From NCBI RefSeq assembly GCF_000310185.1, contig NZ_AMXD01000022.1, positions 1-38,154 on the forward strand: a DNA stretch of 38,154 nt, written 5' to 3'. This document shows, piece after piece, positions 16,741 through 25,791 of the stretch. The notes beneath the pieces were generated by a model. The model was not told the origin of the DNA. It did no database searches and saw only the letters and a list, made by a program, of their open reading frames with translations. The translations under genes were made by a program, and so were the position numbers. Positions within the stretch are counted from its first letter, which is position 1. Each line of letters opens with the position of its first letter. This stretch comes from Thauera aminoaromatica S2. Lineage in GTDB: Bacteria; Pseudomonadota; Gammaproteobacteria; Burkholderiales; Rhodocyclaceae.

Positions 16741-18456
16741 ATGGCGGCGACCTCCAAACCGGCCCTGAGCGGCTTCGCCAGGGCCCTGATCCAGCATGGC
16801 CACCTCAAGGAGGCGGACGCGATCGCATGCACCACCCATGCGGGCGAGGCCGCGACCGCCTTCATCCTCGAGGTCGCCAACCGCGGCCTGATGAGCTGCG
16901 CGGCGATGGCCCGCTTCGCCGCCGAGACCTTCGGCTATCCGCTCCTCGACCTCGCCGCCTTCGATGCGGCGATGTTCGCGCGCGAGGCGGTCGACCGCAA
17001 GCTGCTCGCCAAGCACCAGGTCGCGCCGCTCGCCAAGCGCCAGAGCCGCATCACGCTCGCCACCGCCGACCCTTCCAACCTGCGCGCGCTGGACGAGATC
17101 CGCTTCCAGACCGGCCTGCAGATCGAGCTGGTGATCGTCGAGGCGGACAAGCTCAAGCGCGCGGTCGAGGCCCTGTCCGAGTCGGCCGCAGACACGCTCA
17201 AGGAGCTCACCGGCGAAGCCTTCGACATGGACCTGCTGCAGCAGGACGGTCCCGCGCAGCCGCGCGACGAGGAGGAAGCCAACGAGGTCGATGACGCCCC
17301 GGTCGTCAAGTTCATCCAGAAGGTGCTGATCGACGCGATCAACGAGGGCGCCTCGGACGTCCACTTCGAGCCCTACGAGAAGTTCTACCGCATCCGCGTG
17401 CGCACCGACGGCATCCTGCGCGACATCGCCCAGCCGCCGCTGGTGCTCAAGGACAAGATCGCCGCGCGCATCAAGGTGATCTCGCGCCTCGACATCTCGG
17501 AGAAGCGCGTGCCGCAGGACGGGCGCATGAAGCTCGTGTTGTCGCGCAACAAGGCGATCGACTTCCGCGTCTCGACGCTGCCGACCCTGCACGGCGAGAA
17601 GATCGTGATGCGCATCCTCGATCCGAGCTCGGCGATGCTCGGCATCGACGCGCTCGGCTACGACCCCGAGCAGCGCGAGGCGCTGCTCGCCGCGGTCGAG
17701 CGCCCCTACGGCATGATCCTGGTCACCGGCCCCACCGGCTCGGGCAAGACGGTGTCGCTGTACACCTGCCTCAACCTGCTCAACAAGCCGGGCGTGAACA
17801 TCTCCACCGCCGAGGACCCTGCCGAGATCAATCTCGCCGGCATCAACCAGGTCAACGTCAACGAGAAGGCCGGCCTCACCTTCTCCGCCGCGCTGCGCGC
17901 CTTCCTGCGCCAGGACCCGGACGTGATCATGGTGGGCGAGATCCGCGACATCGAGACCGCCGAGATCGCCATCAAGGCCGCGCAGACCGGCCACCTGGTG
18001 ATGTCCACCCTGCACACCAACGACGCGCCCTCCACGCTCGAGCGCCTCAAGAACATGGGCGTGGCGCCGTTCAATATCGCATCCTCGGTGATCCTGATCA
18101 CGGCCCAGCGCCTCGCCCGCCGGCTATGCTCCTGCAAGAAGCCCGTCGACATTCCCGCCCAGGCCCTGCTGGAGGCCGGCTTCGAGCCCGACGAGCTCGA
18201 CGGCGGCTGGCAGCCGATGGGACCGGGCGGTTGCGAACGCTGCAAGGGCAGCGGCTACAAGGGCCGGGTGGGCATCTACCAGGTCATGCCGATCAGCGAG
18301 GAGATCGCCCGCATCATCATGACCGGCGGAAACTCCATGGACATCGCCGCCCAGGCCCGCAGCGAGGGCGTGCTCGACCTGCGCCAGTCGGGCCTGCGCA
18401 AGGTGCGCCAAGGCATCACCTCGCTCGAAGAAGTGCTGGCGACGACCAACGAATAA
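16741..18456 (+). CDS. pilB: type IV pilus extension ATPase PilB
   Basis: A 571-residue GspE/PilB secretion ATPase that powers polymerisation of pilin at the inner membrane. The N-terminal MshEN-type domain (about 1-150) is followed by the core: Walker A GPTGSGKT (330-337), the Asp box in TAEDPAEINLAGINQVNVN, Walker B DPDVIMVGEIRD and the His box THTNDAPSTLERL-like STLHTNDAP. Four cysteines of the zinc site, Cys463/Cys465 and Cys498/Cys501 (GCERCKGSGYKGR), distinguish PilB from the retraction ATPase PilT. It heads the pilB-pilC-pilD run; pilC begins 15 bases later. The MshEN region suggests possible cyclic-di-GMP binding, which would link it to regulators such as the HD-GYP protein. Confidence 0.97.
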   Translation: MAATSKPALSGFARALIQHGHLKEADAIACTTHAGEAATAFILEVANRGLMSCAAMARFAAETFGYPLLDLAAFDAAMFAREAVDRKLLAKHQVAPLAKRQSRITLATADPSNLRALDEIRFQTGLQIELVIVEADKLKRAVEALSESAADTLKELTGEAFDMDLLQQDGPAQPRDEEEANEVDDAPVVKFIQKVLIDAINEGASDVHFEPYEKFYRIRVRTDGILRDIAQPPLVLKDKIAARIKVISRLDISEKRVPQDGRMKLVLSRNKAIDFRVSTLPTLHGEKIVMRILDPSSAMLGIDALGYDPEQREALLAAVERPYGMILVTGPTGSGKTVSLYTCLNLLNKPGVNISTAEDPAEINLAGINQVNVNEKAGLTFSAALRAFLRQDPDVIMVGEIRDIETAEIAIKAAQTGHLVMSTLHTNDAPSTLERLKNMGVAPFNIASSVILITAQRLARRLCSCKKPVDIPAQALLEAGFEPDELDGGWQPMGPGGCERCKGSGYKGRVGIYQVMPISEEIARIIMTGGNSMDIAAQARSEGVLDLRQSGLRKVRQGITSLEEVLATTNE

Positions 18457-18471
18457 AGGACGCTCGATTTC

Positions 18472-19701
18472 ATGGCCACTGCAAGCCGCGCGGCACGTGC
18501 CACCGGTCCGAGGGAGGACCTTTATATCTGGGAAGGCAAGGACAAGACCGGGAAGGTCGTCCGCGGCGAGATCCGCGCCACCGGCGACGCCATGGTCCAG
18601 GCCATGCTGCGCCGCCAGGGCATCCAGGTGATCAAGATCCGCAAGCAGAAGATGGCGCGCGGCGGACGCATCTCCGAAAAGGACATCGCGCTGTTCACCC
18701 GCCAGCTCGCCACGATGATGAAATCCGGTGTGCCGCTGCTGCAGGCCTTCGACATCGCAATGAAAGGCTCCGGCAACGCCGCGCTCGTGCGCCTGCTCAA
18801 CGACATCCGCACCGACGTCGAGACCGGCTCCAACCTGTCGCAGGCCTTCGCCAAGCACCCTGCGCACTTCGACCGGCTGTTCTGCAACCTGGTCGCAGCG
18901 GGCGAGCAGGCGGGCATCCTCGACGGCCTGCTCGACCGCATCGCCACCTACAAGGAAAAGATCCTCGCGATCAAGAGCAAGATCAAGTCGGCGCTGTTCT
19001 ATCCTGCCGCGGTGGTCGTGGTGGCGGGTCTCGTGATCTCGGTGATGATGCTGTTCGTGATCCCCGAGTTCAAGAGCGTGTTCTCCAGCTTCGGTGCCGA
19101 GCTGCCGGTGCCCACCTTGATGGTCATCGCCATCTCGGACGCCTTCGTGGCCTACTGGTACCTGATCTTCGGCGCCCTCATCGCGGCCCTCGTGGCGATC
19201 GCCTGGAGCTACAAGCGCTCGACTGCGATGCAGATCGCGGTCGACCGGCTGGTGCTGCGCATCCCGGTGATCGGCGCGATCATCCGCAAGGCCACGGTCG
19301 CACGCTGGACGCGCACGCTGTCGACCATGTTCGCGGCCGGCGTGCCGCTGGTCGAGGCGCTCGACTCGGTGGGAGGCGCATCGGGCAACCACGTCTATGT
19401 GGTGGCGACACATCAGATCCAGAGCGAGGTCAGCACCGGCACCAGCCTGACGGTCGCGATGCAGAACGCGGAAGTCTTTCCCACCATGGTGGTGCAGATG
19501 GTGTCGATCGGCGAGGAGTCCGGCCAGCTCGACGCCATGCTGGGCAAGGTCGCCGATTTCTTCGAGCAGGAGGTGGACGACGCGGTCGCCGGCCTGTCGC
19601 AACTGCTCGAGCCGCTGATCATGGTCTTCCTCGGCACCATCATCGGCGGCCTGGTGGTGGCGATGTACCTGCCGATCTTCAAGCTCGGTTCGGTCGTCTG
19701 A
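18472..19701 (+). CDS. pilC: type IV pilus inner-membrane platform protein PilC
   Basis: A 409-residue GspF/PilC protein that couples the cytoplasmic ATPase to the growing pilus. Two T2SSF domains are visible, each with the family signature: FTRQLATMMKSGVPLLQAFD and WTRTLSTMFAAGVPLVEALD. Membrane helices lie near the middle (YPAAVVVVAGLVISVMMLFV) and at the C-terminus (MVFLGTIIGGLVVAMYLPIF). ATG 18472 follows AAAGGA. It is 15 bases after pilB and 4 before pilD, so it is co-transcribed. Confidence 0.97.
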   Translation: MATASRAARATGPREDLYIWEGKDKTGKVVRGEIRATGDAMVQAMLRRQGIQVIKIRKQKMARGGRISEKDIALFTRQLATMMKSGVPLLQAFDIAMKGSGNAALVRLLNDIRTDVETGSNLSQAFAKHPAHFDRLFCNLVAAGEQAGILDGLLDRIATYKEKILAIKSKIKSALFYPAAVVVVAGLVISVMMLFVIPEFKSVFSSFGAELPVPTLMVIAISDAFVAYWYLIFGALIAALVAIAWSYKRSTAMQIAVDRLVLRIPVIGAIIRKATVARWTRTLSTMFAAGVPLVEALDSVGGASGNHVYVVATHQIQSEVSTGTSLTVAMQNAEVFPTMVVQMVSIGEESGQLDAMLGKVADFFEQEVDDAVAGLSQLLEPLIMVFLGTIIGGLVVAMYLPIFKLGSVV

Positions 19702-19705
19702 ACCC

Positions 19706-20557
19706 ATGATCGAGCTTCTCCGCGACCCGCTCGCCTTCACCATCCTCTCCGGCCTGGTCGGACTCTTCGTCGGCAGCTTCCTCAACGTCGTGATCCATCG
19801 GCTGCCCAGGATGATGGAGCGCGACTGGCACGCCCAGGCGGCCGAGCTGCGTGGCGAGCAAGCACCCGCCAACGAGCGCTTCAACCTCGCCACGCCGCGC
19901 TCGCGCTGCCCGCACTGCGGGCACCAGATCACGATGCTGGAGAACATCCCGATCGTCAGCTACGTGGTGCTGCGCGGGCGCTGCGCACATTGCGGCGCCG
20001 GCATCAGCAGGCGCTACCCGATCGTCGAAGCCCTCTCCGCGCTGCTGTCGGCCTACGCCGCCTGGCATTTCGGCTTCGGCGCCAGCGCGCTCGGGGCCCT
20101 GCTGTTCGTGTGGGCGATGGTCGCGCTCACCTTCATCGACCTCGACACCCAGCTGCTGCCCGACGACATCACCCTGCCGCTGCTGTGGCTGGGCCTCGCC
20201 TTCAACCTCGGCACCACCTTCGCCGAGCTTCCCGACGCGGTGATCGGCGCGATGGCGGGCTACCTCGCGCTGTGGGCGGTGTTCTGGCTGTTCAAGCTCG
20301 CCACCGGCAAGGAGGGCATGGGCTACGGAGACTTCAAGCTGCTCGCCGCGATCGGCGCCTGGCTGGGCTGGCAGATGCTGCCGCTGACCATCCTGCTGTC
20401 CTCGCTGGTGGGCGCGGTGGTCGGCATCCTGCTGATCGTCGTCGCCCGCCACGGCCGCAACGTGCCGATCCCCTTCGGCCCCTACCTCGCCGCGGCCGGC
20501 CTGATCGCGCTGTTCTGGGGCGAGCGCATCACCGAGCGCTACCTCGGGCTGCTCTGA
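19706..20557 (+). CDS. pilD: type IV prepilin peptidase / N-methyltransferase PilD
   Basis: A 283-residue bifunctional membrane enzyme that removes the leader of prepilins and N-methylates the new N-terminus. The N-terminal methyltransferase part carries both zinc CxxC pairs (CPHCG at Cys68/Cys71 and CAHCG at Cys93/Cys96). The aspartyl-protease residues are Asp145 in TFIDLDTQLLPDD and Asp209 in GYGDFKLLA. The start helix is LVGLFVGSFLNVVIHRLPRM, typical of the family. It closes the pilBCD operon. The coaE and yacG genes that usually follow pilD in many proteobacteria are not here, nor is any pilin gene. Confidence 0.97.
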   Translation: MIELLRDPLAFTILSGLVGLFVGSFLNVVIHRLPRMMERDWHAQAAELRGEQAPANERFNLATPRSRCPHCGHQITMLENIPIVSYVVLRGRCAHCGAGISRRYPIVEALSALLSAYAAWHFGFGASALGALLFVWAMVALTFIDLDTQLLPDDITLPLLWLGLAFNLGTTFAELPDAVIGAMAGYLALWAVFWLFKLATGKEGMGYGDFKLLAAIGAWLGWQMLPLTILLSSLVGAVVGILLIVVARHGRNVPIPFGPYLAAAGLIALFWGERITERYLGLL

Positions 20558-20714
20558 GCGCGCGCCGCGCGCGCCGCTGCGGACGGTCCGCCACGGGGGG
20601 CTTGAAGCCCTCCTCCCCCGCCCTCATCTTGCACCCGGGCGCGACCGTTCCGGACGCGCTTTTTCCTTATGCTGCGTTGCGTTAGACTTGCGCACTTGTT
20701 TTCGGGAGCACGCC

Positions 20715-20978
20715 ATGCCCATCTATGAATATCGTTGCCCGAGCTGTGGTTTCCAGAAGGAACACCTGCAAAAAATGAGCGACGAGCCCCTGTCCGTCTG
20801 CCCGTCCTGCGGCACGACCGGCTACGCCAAGCAGTTGTCGGCGGCCGGCTTCCAACTCAAGGGCTCGGGCTGGTACGCCACCGACTTCAAGGGCGGAGCC
20901 AAGAGCGCGGCCCCGGCGGCCGAATCCACGCCCTCGCCTGCGACCGGCGGCTGCGGCGGCGGCTGCGCCTGCCACTGA
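20715..20978 (+). CDS. FmdB-family zinc-ribbon regulatory protein
   Basis: An 87-residue protein whose N-terminus MPIYEYRCPSCG with a second CPSCG about 28 residues on makes the FmdB zinc ribbon. The tail is low complexity (Ala/Ser/Pro) and ends in a glycine-cysteine cluster GGCGGGCACH, seen in many proteobacterial members. FmdB was named for regulation of a formamidase operon, but most members are uncharacterised. ATG 20715 follows CGGGAG at 20703-20708. It precedes the DUF502 gene and aspS, a conserved betaproteobacterial order that suggests a housekeeping role. Confidence 0.9.
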   Translation: MPIYEYRCPSCGFQKEHLQKMSDEPLSVCPSCGTTGYAKQLSAAGFQLKGSGWYATDFKGGAKSAAPAAESTPSPATGGCGGGCACH

Positions 20979-21060
20979 GCGGATCGACCCATCTCGCGGC
21001 GGGCCGGCCGCGGCGCGGCAGACGCAAGCAGCCGCGCAGCGCGGCGGCCAGGAACCCCAC

Positions 21061-21687
21061 TTGAAAAAATACTTCATCACCGGCCTGCTGATCTGGCTCC
21101 CGCTGGCGATCACCTACATGGTGATCGCCTGGATCGTCGGCACGCTCGACGCGATCCTGCTGTGGCTGCCCGCCGAATACCAGCCGAGCCGCTACATCGG
21201 CTTCGACATCCCCGGCGTGGGCGTCGTCGCGAGCCTGCTGCTGGTGTTCTTCACCGGCCTGGTCGCCGCCAACGTGCTCGGGCAGAAGCTCGTGCAGCTC
21301 TGGGAAGCGCTGCTTGCCCGCATCCCGGTCGTCAAGTCGATCTACTACAGCGTCAAGCAGGTCTCCGACACGGTGTTCTCGAGCAACGGCCAGGCCTTCC
21401 GCAAGGCGCTGCTGGTGCAATACCCGCGCGAGGGCGTGTGGACCATCGCCTTCCTCACCGGCCAGCCGGGCGGCGACGCGGCCGAGCACCTGCGCGGCGA
21501 CTACGTCAGCGTGTATGTACCGACCACGCCCAACCCGACCTCGGGCTTCTTCCTGATGATGCGGCGCAGCGAGGTCGTCGAGCTCGACATGAGCGTGGAC
21601 GACGCGCTCAAGTACATCATCTCGATGGGCGTGGTCGCTCCGCCGGCGCGCAGGCCGGAACCCGTGCCCGCGCTGTCCGACACCTGA
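21061..21687 (+). CDS. DUF502 family membrane protein
   Basis: A 208-residue protein with two N-terminal membrane helices (ITGLLIWLPLAITYMVIAWI and GVVASLLLVFFTGLVAANVL), followed by a soluble domain with the conserved ARIPVVKSIYYSVKQVSDTV and the TPNPTSGFF motif. Both are diagnostic of DUF502, whose function is unknown. The frame begins with TTG 21061 (read MKKYFITG). No better start is visible, and the TTG keeps the first helix. It lies between fmdB and aspS, as in related genomes. Confidence 0.85.
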   Translation: MKKYFITGLLIWLPLAITYMVIAWIVGTLDAILLWLPAEYQPSRYIGFDIPGVGVVASLLLVFFTGLVAANVLGQKLVQLWEALLARIPVVKSIYYSVKQVSDTVFSSNGQAFRKALLVQYPREGVWTIAFLTGQPGGDAAEHLRGDYVSVYVPTTPNPTSGFFLMMRRSEVVELDMSVDDALKYIISMGVVAPPARRPEPVPALSDT

Positions 21688-21774
21688 ACGAAGCTCCCCG
21701 AACACTCCAGCCTCTCCACCCTGCCGAATCCTGAATCCCCGGGCGCAAGCGCCCCCGAACCTGCGGAACCCGAC

Positions 21775-23574
21775 ATGCGAACTCACTACTGCGGCAAAGT
21801 CACCGCCGCCGACCTCGACCAGATCGTCACCATTTGCGGCTGGGTACATCGCCGCCGCGACCACGGCGGCGTCATCTTCATCGACCTGCGCGATCGCGAG
21901 GGCCTGGTGCAGGTGGTGTGCGACCCCGACCGCGCGGAGATGTTCAAGACGGCCGAATCGGTGCGCAACGAGTTCGTCCTCAAGCTGAGCGGCAAGGTGC
22001 GCCGCCGTCCCGCCGGCACCGAGAACGCCAACCTCGTCTCGGGCGAGATCGAGATCCTCTGCCACGACATCGAGGTGCTCAACGCCGCCGCCACGCCGCC
22101 CTTCCAGCTCGACGACGAGAACCTGTCCGAGACGGTGCGCCTGACCAACCGCGTCATCGACCTGCGTCGCCCGCAGATGCAGAAGAACCTGATGCTGCGC
22201 TACAAGACCACGATGGCCTTCCGCCGCTTCCTCGACGGCGCCGGCTTCATCGACGTCGAGACGCCGATGCTGACCAAGAGCACGCCCGAAGGCGCGCGCG
22301 ACTACCTGGTGCCCTCGCGCGTGCACCCGGGCCAGTTCTTCGCCTTGCCGCAGTCGCCCCAGCTCTTCAAGCAGCTGCTGATGGTGGCCGGCTACGACCG
22401 CTACTACCAGATCGTCAAGTGCTTCCGCGACGAGGACCTGCGCGCCGACCGCCAGCCCGAATTCACCCAGGTCGACCTCGAGACCTCGTTCATGAACGAG
22501 CACGAGATCACCGCCCTGGTCGAGGAGATGATCCGCTACGTGTTCAAGGAAGCGATGGCGGTCGAGCTGCCCGCGCCCTTCCCGCGCATGACCTACGCCG
22601 AGGCGATGCGCCGCTACGGCTCGGACAAGCCCGACCTGCGCGTGACGCTGGAACTCACCGACGTCACCGACGCGGTGCAGGACGTCGCCTTCAAGGTCTT
22701 CAGCGGCCCCGCCACCTCGGGCGGCCGCGTCGCCGCGATGCGCGTGCCGGGCGGCAACAGCCTGACCCGCGGCGAGATCGACGAATACACCAAGTTCGTC
22801 GCCATCTATGGCGCCCGCGGCCTCGCCTACATCAAGGTCAACGACGTCACCCAGCCCAACGAGCACGGCCTGCAGTCGCCGATCGTCAAGAACCTGCACG
22901 AGACCGCGCTGCGCACCATCCTCGAGCGCACCGGCGCGCAGTCGGGCGACCTGATCTTCTTCGGCGCCGACAAGACCAAGGTGGTCAACGACGCCATGGG
23001 CGCGCTGCGCATCAAGCTCGGCCACGAGAAGGGCTACGTCACCGGCGAGGCCTGGCGTCCGCTGTGGGTGGTCGACTTCCCGATGTTCGAGTACGACGAG
23101 GACGACAAGCGCTGGACCGCCTGCCACCACCCCTTCACCAGCCCCAAGGACGAGCACATCGACCTGCTCGAATCCAACCCGGGCGAGTGCCTGGCCAAGG
23201 CCTACGACCTCGCCTTGAACGGCTGGGAGATCGGCGGCGGCTCGGTGCGTATCCACCGCGCCGACGTGCAGGCGCGCGTGTTCGAGGCACTGAACATCGG
23301 CCCCGAGGAGCAGCAGGCCAAGTTCGGCTTCCTGCTCGACGCGCTCAAGTACGGCGCCCCCCCGCATGGCGGCCTGGCCTTCGGCCTCGACCGCATCGTC
23401 ACCATGATGACCGGCGCCGAATCCATCCGCGACGTCATCGCCTTCCCCAAGACCCAGCGCGCCCAGTGCCTGCTCACCGACGCGCCGAGCGGCGTGGACG
23501 AGAAGCAGCTGCGCGAGTTGCACATCCGCCTGCGCCAGAAGGTCGAGACCCAGGTCGAAGTCGAGCGCGGCTGA
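21775..23574 (+). CDS. aspS: aspartyl-tRNA synthetase
   Basis: A 599-residue class II synthetase. It opens with the OB-fold anticodon-binding domain ([40 protein letters not shown]). The class II motifs are motif 1 near [20 protein letters not shown], motif 2 in [20 protein letters not shown] and motif 3 in [15 protein letters not shown]. The GAD insertion domain characteristic of bacterial AspRS lies between motifs 2 and 3, around residues 270-420. The length fits bacterial AspRS of the D-type or non-discriminating kind. A hairpin with 11-bp arms follows at 23603-23645. Confidence 0.98.
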   Translation: MRTHYCGKVTAADLDQIVTICGWVHRRRDHGGVIFIDLRDREGLVQVVCDPDRAEMFKTAESVRNEFVLKLSGKVRRRPAGTENANLVSGEIEILCHDIEVLNAAATPPFQLDDENLSETVRLTNRVIDLRRPQMQKNLMLRYKTTMAFRRFLDGAGFIDVETPMLTKSTPEGARDYLVPSRVHPGQFFALPQSPQLFKQLLMVAGYDRYYQIVKCFRDEDLRADRQPEFTQVDLETSFMNEHEITALVEEMIRYVFKEAMAVELPAPFPRMTYAEAMRRYGSDKPDLRVTLELTDVTDAVQDVAFKVFSGPATSGGRVAAMRVPGGNSLTRGEIDEYTKFVAIYGARGLAYIKVNDVTQPNEHGLQSPIVKNLHETALRTILERTGAQSGDLIFFGADKTKVVNDAMGALRIKLGHEKGYVTGEAWRPLWVVDFPMFEYDEDDKRWTACHHPFTSPKDEHIDLLESNPGECLAKAYDLALNGWEIGGGSVRIHRADVQARVFEALNIGPEEQQAKFGFLLDALKYGAPPHGGLAFGLDRIVTMMTGAESIRDVIAFPKTQRAQCLLTDAPSGVDEKQLRELHIRLRQKVETQVEVERG

Positions 23575-23602
23575 GTCCGGCGGCACACCGGCCGGAGATC
23601 CC

Positions 23603-23645
23603 GAAGCCCCTGCCGGATCGCCGCGAAGGCGGCCGCAGGGGCTTC
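23603..23645 (+). terminator. long hairpin after aspS
   Basis: GAAGCCCCTGC (23603-23613) pairs perfectly with GCAGGGGCTTC (23635-23645), with more GC pairing inside. No T tract follows, so it may act as a terminator only weakly, but it clearly marks the end of the aspS unit. Confidence 0.6.
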
Positions 23646-23677
23646 AGCCTGCCGGCGCCATGCCGTAATCTTCACGG

Positions 23678-25369
23678 ATGGCCCGCACGCCGCGCGGCCC
23701 CCCGATCCCGGACGCCCCGATGCTCCTCCCCCACGGCCTGCAGGTCCTCGTCGTCGAATCCCAGTCGAGCATGCGCGCGCAGCTGCGCAACATGCTCGCC
23801 TCGATCGGCATCGACTCGCCGCAGTTCGCGGTCTCGGCGAGCATGGCGATGCGCCGCCTGCGCGCGCAGCCCTTCGACCTCATCCTGTCCGAATACGACC
23901 TCGGCGAGGGCCAGGACGGCCAGCACCTGCTCGAGGACCTGCGCCAGCACGCCATCATCCCGCCCGACACGGTGTTCGTGATGATCACCGGCGAGCGCAA
24001 CTACGAGCGCGTGATCAGCGCCTGCGAGCTCGTTCCCAACGACTACATCCTCAAGCCGCTCACCGCCGAGAGCCTGCGCGTGCGCCTGCTGCGCGCCTTC
24101 GAGAAGCGCGACGCCTTCCTGCCGGTGTGGCAGCTGATGAAGCTCGGCGACCCCGTCGGCGCGCTCGCCGCCTGTCGCGAGGCGCGCGACCGCCACCCGC
24201 AGTACCTGGTCGATTTCATGCGCCTGCAGGCGGAGCTGCACGCCCAGATCGGCCAGATCGAGGAGGCCGCGGCGCTGTACCGCGAGATCCTCGCCGCGCG
24301 TCCCATCCCCTGGGCCTCGCTCGGGCTGGCACGCATGCTGGTGGTGCGCGAGGCCTGGGTCGAGGCCGAGCACCTGCTCGCCGACCTCGTCGCCCGCCAC
24401 CCGCGCTTCATCGAGGCGCACGAGCTGCTCGCACGCGTGCAGGAGGAGACCGGCCGCCCCGCCGAGGCCTGCGGAACCCTGCAGCGCGCGGCCGATCTCT
24501 CGCCCTACCGCCTCCCGCGCCTGCGCCGGCTCGGCGAGCTCGCCCTGCAGGCCGGCGAGCTCGACCGTGCCGAGCACAGTCTCGCCGAGGCGGTGCGCCG
24601 CGGCAGCTACTCCGAATTCCGCGACCCCGAGGATCACGTCCGCCTGGTGCAGGCCCAGCTCGCCCGTGAACGCCCGGACGAAGCCTTGGCCACGCTTGCC
24701 GACCTCGAGCGCAACCTCGTCCGCCACCCCAAGGGCGAACTCTGCCTCGCCGTCGGCAACGCCCTGTTCGAGGGCCACCGCAACGACGCCGAAGGCCTGC
24801 GCAGCGCCATGGTGCGCGCGCTCGCGAGCCCCGAGCGCATCCGCGAGCTCTCCCCCGGGCTGCGCCGCGACCTGCTCGAGCTGTGCTACGACCGCAAGCT
24901 CGAGAGCGAGGGCCGCCAGCTCCTCGCCGACCTGATGCGCACCCACGGCGACGACCGCAGCCTGGCGAGCACGCGCGCCGCGCTCAAGGCACGCGGCTTC
25001 GAGAACCTCTCCGCCGAGGTCGAGGAGCAGGTGCAGAACGAGGTCAGGACCTTGATCGGCGCCGGCGCCGAAAAAGCGCGCAGCGGCGACTACGACGGCG
25101 CGGTCGCCGAGATGATGAACGCGGCGCGCAAGATGCCGGGCAACCCGCACGTGCTGTTCAATGCCGCGCTCGCCTTGCTGCGCCACATCGAGCACCGCGG
25201 CTGGAACGAGGCCTTCGCCGCGCAGGCGCGCAGCCTGATCGAGCGCACCCAGCGCATGGCGCCCGCCAACCCGCGCCTGGCGGCGATTACCGAATTCCGC
25301 CACGAGCTCATGAAGCGCTACGGTATCCGCCCCGAGCGCGCCCCCGTCACCCGCACCCGCCGCGCCTGA
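23678..25369 (+). CDS. TPR-repeat response regulator with degenerate receiver
   Basis: A 563-residue protein (549 if it starts at ATG 23720, which better fits the receiver start). The receiver occupies about 21-140: VLVVESQSSMRAQLRNML, then FDLILSEYDLGEGQDGQ, then VMITGE and DYILKPL. The conserved Thr104 and Lys126 are present, but the phosphoacceptor position is Glu72 (SEYDLG) and the acidic pocket DD pair is replaced by Glu27-Ser28. The rest is a long helical array of TPR-like repeats (EAAALYREILAARP, EAEHLLADLVARHP, AEACGTLQRAADLSP, and others up to the C-terminus). No DNA-binding or enzymatic output is seen, so it probably works through protein-protein contacts. It sits directly before the RNase (6 bases). 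Confidence 0.85.
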   Translation: MARTPRGPPIPDAPMLLPHGLQVLVVESQSSMRAQLRNMLASIGIDSPQFAVSASMAMRRLRAQPFDLILSEYDLGEGQDGQHLLEDLRQHAIIPPDTVFVMITGERNYERVISACELVPNDYILKPLTAESLRVRLLRAFEKRDAFLPVWQLMKLGDPVGALAACREARDRHPQYLVDFMRLQAELHAQIGQIEEAAALYREILAARPIPWASLGLARMLVVREAWVEAEHLLADLVARHPRFIEAHELLARVQEETGRPAEACGTLQRAADLSPYRLPRLRRLGELALQAGELDRAEHSLAEAVRRGSYSEFRDPEDHVRLVQAQLARERPDEALATLADLERNLVRHPKGELCLAVGNALFEGHRNDAEGLRSAMVRALASPERIRELSPGLRRDLLELCYDRKLESEGRQLLADLMRTHGDDRSLASTRAALKARGFENLSAEVEEQVQNEVRTLIGAGAEKARSGDYDGAVAEMMNAARKMPGNPHVLFNAALALLRHIEHRGWNEAFAAQARSLIERTQRMAPANPRLAAITEFRHELMKRYGIRPERAPVTRTRRA

Positions 25370-25375
25370 ACCCCG

Positions 25376-25780
25376 ATGCTGCGTACCGTCCTGCTCCGCC
25401 TGCTGCTCCTCCTCGTACTCGGCGCGGGCCTGCCCGCCTGCTCGCCCGGCGCCGCGCCCGATGCCCCGCAAGCTGCACAGGGCCTGCTGCAGCCCTCGCA
25501 CGCCGGGCTGCCGGCCGAGGCGATCGAGACACTGGCGCTCATCCAGCGCGGCGGCCCCTTCCCCTACCGCAAGGACGGCACCACCTTCCAGAACCGCGAA
25601 CGCCTGCTACCGGCGCGGCCGCGCGGCTATTACCGCGAATACACCGTGCCCACGCCCGGCGCGCGCGATCGCGGCGCGCGCCGCATCGTCAGCGGCGGCG
25701 ATCCACCCGAGGTGTTCTACTACACTGCCGACCACTACCGCAGCTTCCGCGAGATCGCACCGCTGCGTTCGCTGCCCTGA
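25376..25780 (+). CDS. barnase/RNase Sa-type guanyl ribonuclease, predicted lipoprotein
   Basis: A 134-residue precursor. The N-terminus is a hydrophobic signal (VLLRLLLLLVLGAG) ending in the lipobox LPAC (Cys22), so the mature enzyme should be lipid-anchored outside the cytoplasm. The remainder matches the N1/T1/Sa-like ribonuclease fold. The active-site set is complete: Glu88 in GYYREYTV, Arg99 and Arg103 in RDRGARRIV, and His120 in YYTADHYRSF. Members cleave single-stranded RNA after G. The spacing to the RNase Sa residues (Glu54, Arg65, Arg69, His85) is kept to within one residue. It is followed 11 bases later by a barstar-like gene. Confidence 0.88.
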   Translation: MLRTVLLRLLLLLVLGAGLPACSPGAAPDAPQAAQGLLQPSHAGLPAEAIETLALIQRGGPFPYRKDGTTFQNRERLLPARPRGYYREYTVPTPGARDRGARRIVSGGDPPEVFYYTADHYRSFREIAPLRSLP

Positions 25781-25791
25781 GCCGTCCGTCC

